A DNA stretch of 64,000 nucleotides. Origin: Pyricularia pennisetigena. Its lineage: Eukaryota > Ascomycota > Sordariomycetes > Magnaporthales > Pyriculariaceae. Position 1 is the first letter of the stretch. The number at the start of each line of letters is the position of its first letter. A program made the translations under genes and the position numbers. The notes under the pieces were generated by a model. That model had not been told where the DNA came from. It did not search any database and saw nothing but the letters and a program-made list of their open reading frames with translations. This document shows, in pieces, positions 58,001-64,000 of the stretch. Location of the stretch: the NCBI RefSeq assembly GCF_004337985.1, contig NC_043744.1, positions 3,501,205 through 3,565,204 on the forward strand, written 5' to 3'.

Positions 58001-61000
58001 ATTGGTTTTTAATTAATAAAATAAGCACAGGGAAAACGATTAACTATTTTACGGCGATTTATATATAATATATCCGTTATTAATACGACCGATTTATCAA
58101 AAATACCGACGGATGTTTTCCCATTTTAATTTTCGTCCCGGCCAGTTTTGTTTCGCAGATATTTAAAAAGGTAATAACCAATTTCCCAGCCTTCGACGTT
58201 AAATATTATTTTAATTTAACCGAAATATGCGCTACCGATACCTCGCGAACGGTACCTATTCTTACCCAGGCGCAATCTCACGATATTTTAACCAAATTCG
58301 CCGCCCGCAAATCTAATCCCAAATCTGAGGGTACGGTTATTATTATTTGTTATTGGATATTTTGAATCCAGAAAATTGAACAATTGGACGAAATCTATAA
58401 CGCGGAGAAGCTATTTAACCTATAATATATGGATAAAACTATTTATTCCAATTTTTAACAGCGCCCCCCCGACGTTAATAATTTTGAAAATAATTCCAAT
58501 ATTAAAAATAATTCCTAGTAAATATTCTTTGTAATAATTGTTATAATTTCGTTATATTAATAGCTTTATTTAAATTGAATGATCTTGCTAGGAACCGCTA
58601 ACGCAAAAGCGGTCGGAAGGCCAATTTGTCCATGAGTTAAAATACTAAAAATATCCGGCGTTTAATTATATATTCACTATTTGGTATTTTTTTTACCTAT
58701 AATTGGAAACGAAATTTAATGTTTCCGTTACCGCGAATCGACAATATAACGCGTATTTCATTCCACTCTCTGCATTAATCGGGGTATAACCAGTACCATA
58801 CCAATTATTAATAAAGTTATTGATAATATTGGTTTTAATTCCCTAATTTGGCACAAAATTGCAATCCTTTTCGCCCGATTTGAAAACCTATTTTAAAAAA
58901 ATATAGTTACGGTTAATTACATTTGGGAAATTAATGATTATTTCGTCGTTTCTAATATCGATAAAAATATTAAGATTTTTCTGCAAAAATTCGAATCGCT
59001 AAGTTGGAAATAATGGTTATTTTACCCTCGAATTTTAAATTTTATAATTCCTACCATTATATTAAACGAAAAATCGTTAATAATGTTTTAAATATACGGG
59101 CGTATTTACGGTTCGTAAAAGTAGAAATACCGGGTTTATTTTGCCTAACGGTACAATTTTTTATCCCCGTAAACGTATTCCGCCCCATAATATTATTATT
59201 AAAAAATTCCAATTTGGCCGCTGTTTTGAAAACATTATAATAAATACCGAAGCAATTTCTTAAAATATTATGACCGCATTTATGGGCGAAAATACCGACG
59301 ATATTATCCCCGTTCCATTAAAAGCTCCCATTAATGCGGATACCGTAACTGGTAACCGCCAAATTTCGGTTTTTTTAATATGGGTTTTATTTACCTGCTG
59401 CAATTTTTGGCAATTAATTACCTTTTTTGACTAATGACCCACGTTAAAGACAATACCCGGAATATTAATTCGGGGGAACTGCGTAAAATATTGGCGTTAA
59501 AAGGAGTGGATTTTAAAACCAAATACCGTAACGTCCGACAAAATTTTAACAAAAGTTTATAAAAAGAAAACCCGTTTTGGATCGGTAATTGTGGACGTTT
59601 TAATTTAATATAACGGCGACGGTCTTTTTAATTGGGTTTACTCGAAAGTTTGCACTAACTTTAAAACGTTACTTCCGTCGGGCAGGGTTAAAATGGTCCA
59701 TTTTATATTAAACGAATCGCCATTTATTACCCGCGTGGTCGACATTTGCATGGAGGAAAAAAAAGGGTTAACGCGTTTTGGTTATAACGGCCAATTTTTG
59801 GATGTAAACGTAAATTAGCCATATGGTAACAATTATTATAATCCCTTTCCTTCTCCATAATTATTATTAAAATTATTTCAGTTTTTAATATTTTTAAGTT
59901 ATAACAAATGTTATAACTTTTGTTTTTCTATTTTTGTAATAATTGTTACAATTTTTAATATACCTGCTAATTCTTTTTAATTTTATTGCTTTTATTTTGG
60001 AAAAAGCCAATTTCGGTGTGGTTATCATCCGATTAGGTTTATCCCAAACCGAACGCGATAAAACCGTTTCTGATTTCATCGATTTTAACTCCAATTTTAA
60101 CGTTTGTATTTTAGGTATTAATATCTCCAGCGCTGGTTTTAATTTGCACCCCAACTACTGCACTGGTATTATTATCCCTTTAATATAGAACGCCAAAATA
60201 CAGTTGCAAATTTGTGTTCATTTAATTCGGCTAGGTTGGAATATGTCTTTCCATTGGGTAGAAGATCGTATATTCCGGAAGGTTAAAACCCTCTATTTTA
60301 CTGTTCCGGCCATTGCTAATGAATAATAATTGATATTTGAATATATTCCGCGTATACGTTTCCCCAAAAGTATCCAATTTCCAATTATTAAATAATTCCT
60401 GGCGTATTAAGTCATAATAATCATATTTTCCTGGCTATTTAACTGTTTCGTTTAATTAACAAAACCCCCCCCCCCCCAACATTTTAATGTTTTTTATTTG
60501 GATAGGACGCGCCGTATGGACGAATTTTATTTTCGTTTGGTTTTAATATTCGTATCAAATATTTTTAAACAATTTAACGAACAGGATTTGGTCGAAAAAA
60601 CGTTAGTTTCTATTTTAACGTTAGGTCCAACTTATATTAATTATTAATATTAGGAGCAAGATGGTGGCCGTAGTACGTTTATTAACTATATTAATTATAT
60701 ACATATATTTTATTTTGATTTTGCCACTATGGATTAGGGGTTTGTGGTTTAATTAATAAAATGGATGAAAAACAGCGATGGATTTTACGACGAAACCGCG
60801 ACCGCGCGGGTTATCGGGGCCCTAATAAAGGATTTTTACTCTTGGGTTATTAAACGCCGGAAAATTAATGAACCGTTTAAAAAGGTATTTTTGGTAAAAA
60901 TAACGCCGACCTTTTGGCGTTATTACGCCGTGTTTTTAGTTATCAATTTTGGCTTTAATTACGATAAATTTATATTCGATTCGTTAAAAAAACCCTATAT

Positions 61001-61115
61001 ACCTATCTCGGGAAAAAATAAGAAAAGGACGATTCGGTTTTTGGATCGTTTACCGCGACCCCAGTTCGAAAAAGGAGACGTAACGTTAATAAACCCATTA
61101 CTAAAAAACATTTAA
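55038..61115 (+). pseudogene. SNF2-type helicase of element B, right copy
   Basis: A long conceptual protein in blocks. N-terminal part 55038-55241 (TLKNRQKRKTITQTTAKFAL); Asp/Asn-rich repeats 55360-55570; a conserved middle (56530-57120, ANRRRLPPIPSLS…); helicase N-half about 57950-58400 with NWFLINKISTGKTINYF (Walker A, degraded DEMG), PILIFVPASFVSQIFKKVIT (motif Ia) and AQSHDILTKF; helicase C-half 59640-60290 with GLSQTERDKTVSDFIDFNSN, ILGINISSAGFNLHPNYC (motif V) and a LQICVHLIRLGWN piece that fits the 'Q…R..RLGQ' motif VI; tail 60765-61115. Motif order and the GFNLHP box fit fungal SNF2 proteins. Stops throughout. AT-rich gaps separate the blocks and may be old introns. Confidence 0.65.
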
Positions 61116-61439
61116 CGTTGTTAAAAGTTTTCGTTTTTTTAATCGGTTTGGGCCTTTTTGTTTTGCTTTTTTTGGGGTTAAATGCAAGGAAATTGGGGGT
61201 TTTATATATATAATATTATAACAATTATTATTATTGGGATCCGGTTTAATGGATTTATTATCCATGGTTAATAAAGTATTATAATAGCGATTATTACCAG
61301 GACTTATTTTGTTGGACTTATAGTTGGCGGTAGATGGAAAATATAGTTTATTTTGGTAAAAAGAATGGATAAAAAACGGGTTATTTATGCGGAGGATTTT
61401 GGAGGAAATTGTATTTCGTTTCTTATTTTAAATTAAATT

Positions 61440-63253
61440 TACGCTTGGTATTTATTTGTTTGTGTTTATTGGTTTTGCGGACGTTATCTTGCCTCCGTTA
61501 TTCGTAGGTAAGGTTAGGGTTATTCGTTTATTAACTTTTTTTATAATGGAACGATTTTCGCTTTTACCCGTTTTGGTTTACGTGATTTGCCTTTCATTAT
61601 TTTAAGTTTTATACGCCTTTTTCGTCGGGTTTTTCGTATATTCCGTCCAGCAAATTTCCTTCGGTGTTAATTATGTTATTAATTTTTAACCCGTTTATCC
61701 GGTTATATCCTTTTTTTGGATTTGCCCCTGTTTTTTCAATATCCCTTCAAAATCGAACGTTATTAGGGCGTACGACTTTTTAATTAAATATTTCCAATTT
61801 ATCGCCTATTAGGTTTTTCAAACCAAATATAATAAATCGGGGCCGTCGAAATCGAAATTGGGCAACATTTCGGTTTTTTCGCTTCCCTAGCCATTTTGGA
61901 ATATTAAATATATATAATGGATTATATTTTGGCTGGTAAATACTGTATAATACCTGCTATTAATGCGTGTAAAGGCGATGTTTGCCAATATTTTGCGTAC
62001 CATAATTTCGATTAACCCTATCGTTGCATAATTTAGCAATATTTTTCGCAAATCGTGCGTGGAATTGCGGTTATTTTTAATATTTATAACGAAACCTTTA
62101 TTAATATGTTTAATTGCTAAATTTGCCGGACAAAATCCATTCCCGGCTGTAATACATTCTACGAACGTTAATTTTAAAATCCCGGTCCGCAGCGGGTAAT
62201 TTATAATTTTTGGTCGTAATAAGCAGGTAAAATACAATATTTTAAAGTTATAGTTTTCTGTTTTGCAACCGTAAAAAAATAGGGCCAATCGCGGTATCAT
62301 AGTTTCTAATATGCCGTAACTTCTTTAATGGACCGCGTTTATTATTCATCAAAGGGTAATTATTTGTAAATAGCGGCGTTACGTGCGGAAAACAATATTA
62401 ATTTTCGGTTTTATATCCTATTACTTAATATCCATCAAACCGTTAATATAACCAACGGATATATTATCGTAAATACGGTTTGCTACGGAAATATACATAT
62501 CATATAATATATCGGTAAAAAGCCTGTTTTAAAGGGTTTTCAAAATTTAATTTTTTTCCAATAATCCGTTTTGAATTAAAATAGCAATTATATTATATAA
62601 AATGCGGGACCGGAATGCATTTTCAAAAACCGGAAAACGTGGTAAAACTCCATTTTGTTTTTTTTGAATTGGTTATATTATTCTAACCCTATTATATCCA
62701 TAAATATAGTAAAGTCGTAATATTCCTATAATTGGTTAACAAAATTGAATTCGATATGGAAAAACGCTGGTACGGGTAATACCCATTGTTTTTTGGTAAA
62801 AAGGTGGGATAGTTTAATATAAGTTCCTTAAATGGTATGGATGAATCACAGTGTTTTTTAATCCCCATAAACAAGGAACAGGACGGAAAAATAGTCGAAG
62901 TGGTCGGGTAGCAGGTTTAAAAAACGTTTAAAAAGGATTTCGTGGATTGGGATAGTTTTGGCGTATTTCCTTTCGTTTTCGGTAATAACAGGGGCTTGGG
63001 TAAGGTAGGAAATTGGTATAATTCGTGCGAAAGTAAGGTATTATAGGATTATTTTAAGCGTATATGAGCGGTTGGGGAATAAGAAACCACAAATTTGGTG
63101 CATTGTATAATATTTGACGTTTTTATAATAAATGTCAGGATATTGTAAAAAGGCGGGCGTTTGCAGCCATTTCTGGCGGAAAAATACGGTGGCGTACTAT
63201 TGGGATTACGTGTATCATTTAAATTTTGGCGTTAATATAAAAAGATACGAGAC
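61440..63253 (-). pseudogene. DUF6589-like protein of element B, right copy
   Basis: Minus strand. The N-terminal part (about 62930-62480) reads FLVYGD.KTL.FI, then LSHLFTKKQWVLPVPAFFHI, close to the G-D-Q-x-T … VPVPG-L-F-H pattern I associate with DUF6589 (PF20231). The C-terminal part (61887-62300, 137 open codons) has ALFFYGCKTENYNFKILYFT, GNGFCPANLAIKHINKG and NNRNSTHDLRKILLNYATIG. This is the longest open stretch in either B copy. Family function is unknown; it is often found in repeated loci of fungi as far as I recall. Stops separate the parts. The 5' end may extend into the sequence displaced by E4. Confidence 0.6.
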
Positions 63254-64000
63254 TGTTAATTATGGGCGTTATTTAGCATGTAATCGGTCCACTTTTATTT
63301 GCATATTGGCCACAATAGATAGTGCCGAAATGGGGCTATTGGGGCTGTCGAATTTTCTATTATATTTTGTGTGTTGCAGGAATTGCGATTCAAAATGTCA
63401 GCAAATGGGGTTTCACCCTGTACCGGGTTTAACACCCACCCTGCACTTACGAGTCTGCTACCCTGTACCAGGTTGAAATTTTCACCAAATCAGCAAATCA
63501 GTGCGAACCCAGAAATAGTTTGTATGGAAATAAGGGTATTTTTTCAACAACGCATACAAAATAATTTTTCCGAAAATCGTGTGCGGCACCGGAACCTTTT
63601 ACGGGGTGCGGACCCCCATTTCGATGTCGGAGAGTATATAAGGGAAATAAAGCAAAATTTCCCCCACCAATGAATTAAATCTATTAATCCCAAAATTAGT
63701 AAACAATTTAGTGCATTTAATTCCTGTAATTACAGGTTTTTACAATATAATTAACACCATGCCGCACCTAAGCTAATACCTAAAACCCTATTAAGAATAT
63801 ATATTGTTAATAGGTTATACACCCGGAGAGGTTTTAATTTTTGTATAAAAATGTATTTTGCATCGCTGGAAAGCCTGAAGTTTAGGTTTTATTTTGGTCA
63901 TTCTCGCATTTTTACAGCACGTATATTGACGAAAATATTGCTGTTTTTGTGCAAGATTGTTGGTTTTAGGTGCTAATTCAGCACCTACCCCCCGTATTTA
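63254..64000 (+). mobile_element. Copia element E4, 5' end only
   Basis: 5' LTR 63254-63812 (559 bp, TGTTAATTATGGGCG…ATTGTTAATA), primer site GGTTATACACCCGG at 63813-63826 and the first 174 bp of leader, matching E1 from 3212 on. Continues past the right edge. Confidence 0.88.

Larger units (their letters stand above)
51055..63253. mobile_element. Large element B, right copy
   Basis: About 12.2 kb, in opposite orientation to the left copy and longer at its far end (the extra 550 bp to 63253 hold the DUF6589 N-terminal part). Gene order from left: RecQ (+), unknown (-), SNF2 (+), DUF6589-like (-). Ends where Copia E4 begins. The true outer end of B is therefore not known in either copy. Short AT palindromes such as TTGTAATAATTGTTACAA recur in the gaps between its coding blocks. 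Confidence 0.75.

Noticed and set aside
60465..60477. Run of 13 C as a regulatory feature
   Set aside because: A lone homopolymer in a decayed SNF2 gene; the left copy has a shorter G run at the same place (about 27243), so it is ordinary slippage.

Overview
The window looks like a repeat-dense, AT-rich, RIP-mutated compartment of a filamentous ascomycete (Pezizomycotina) genome. Evidence: nested LTR retrotransposons, a Tad1/I-type LINE, pogo/Fot1-like transposase remains, and fungal-type RecQ, SNF2 and DUF6589-like proteins wrecked by stop codons in a TpA-rich, CpA-poor background where CpG is kept. The species cannot be named from the sequence. Only two protein-coding genes look intact: LINE ORF2 and a small secreted protein.

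Layout. 1-1.0 kb: gag of a Gypsy-like element (minus strand), cut by the window edge. 1.5-12.5 kb: remnants of an old Ty1/Copia element (E0) surrounding a complete Copia element (E1, plus strand, 2659-10964) that carries a solo LTR of another family ('C') with a 5-bp target duplication. 12.5-25.0 kb: a second complete copy of the same Copia family (E2, minus strand), containing a recent, GC-rich, 5'-truncated LINE with a perfect 16-bp target duplication and an intact 1159-codon ORF, plus two family-C LTRs nested one inside the other. 25.0-37.0 kb and 51.1-63.25 kb: two diverged copies, in inverted orientation, of a large element ('B') encoding a DUF6589-like protein, a SNF2 helicase, an unknown protein and a telomere-linked-type RecQ helicase, with 185-bp tandem repeats near the RecQ end. 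37.0-43.3 kb: non-coding inverted units of about 1.75 kb ('U') that share a 195-bp terminal block with B, marked by a 15-bp motif, TACCGCCATAAACGG, seen about 20 times between 37.0 and 51.2 kb. 43.9-46.4 kb and about 49.3-50.9 kb: islands of ordinary base composition. The first holds the secreted-protein gene and a pogo-like transposase relic. 46.4-50.0 kb: Copia LTRs and pol fragments, rearranged. 63.25 kb to the end: the start of a third Copia copy (E4).

No gene set here forms a metabolic pathway. The content is mobile DNA layered over time (E0 before E1; B before E2; E2 before the C LTRs and the LINE). The biology worth following is the cysteine-free secreted protein isolated among repeats (an effector-like setting), the multi-helicase B element with its apparent short relatives U, a tRNA-derived SINE-like segment inside the C LTRs, and a half-tRNA-type primer site and tRNA-like fold in the Copia family.
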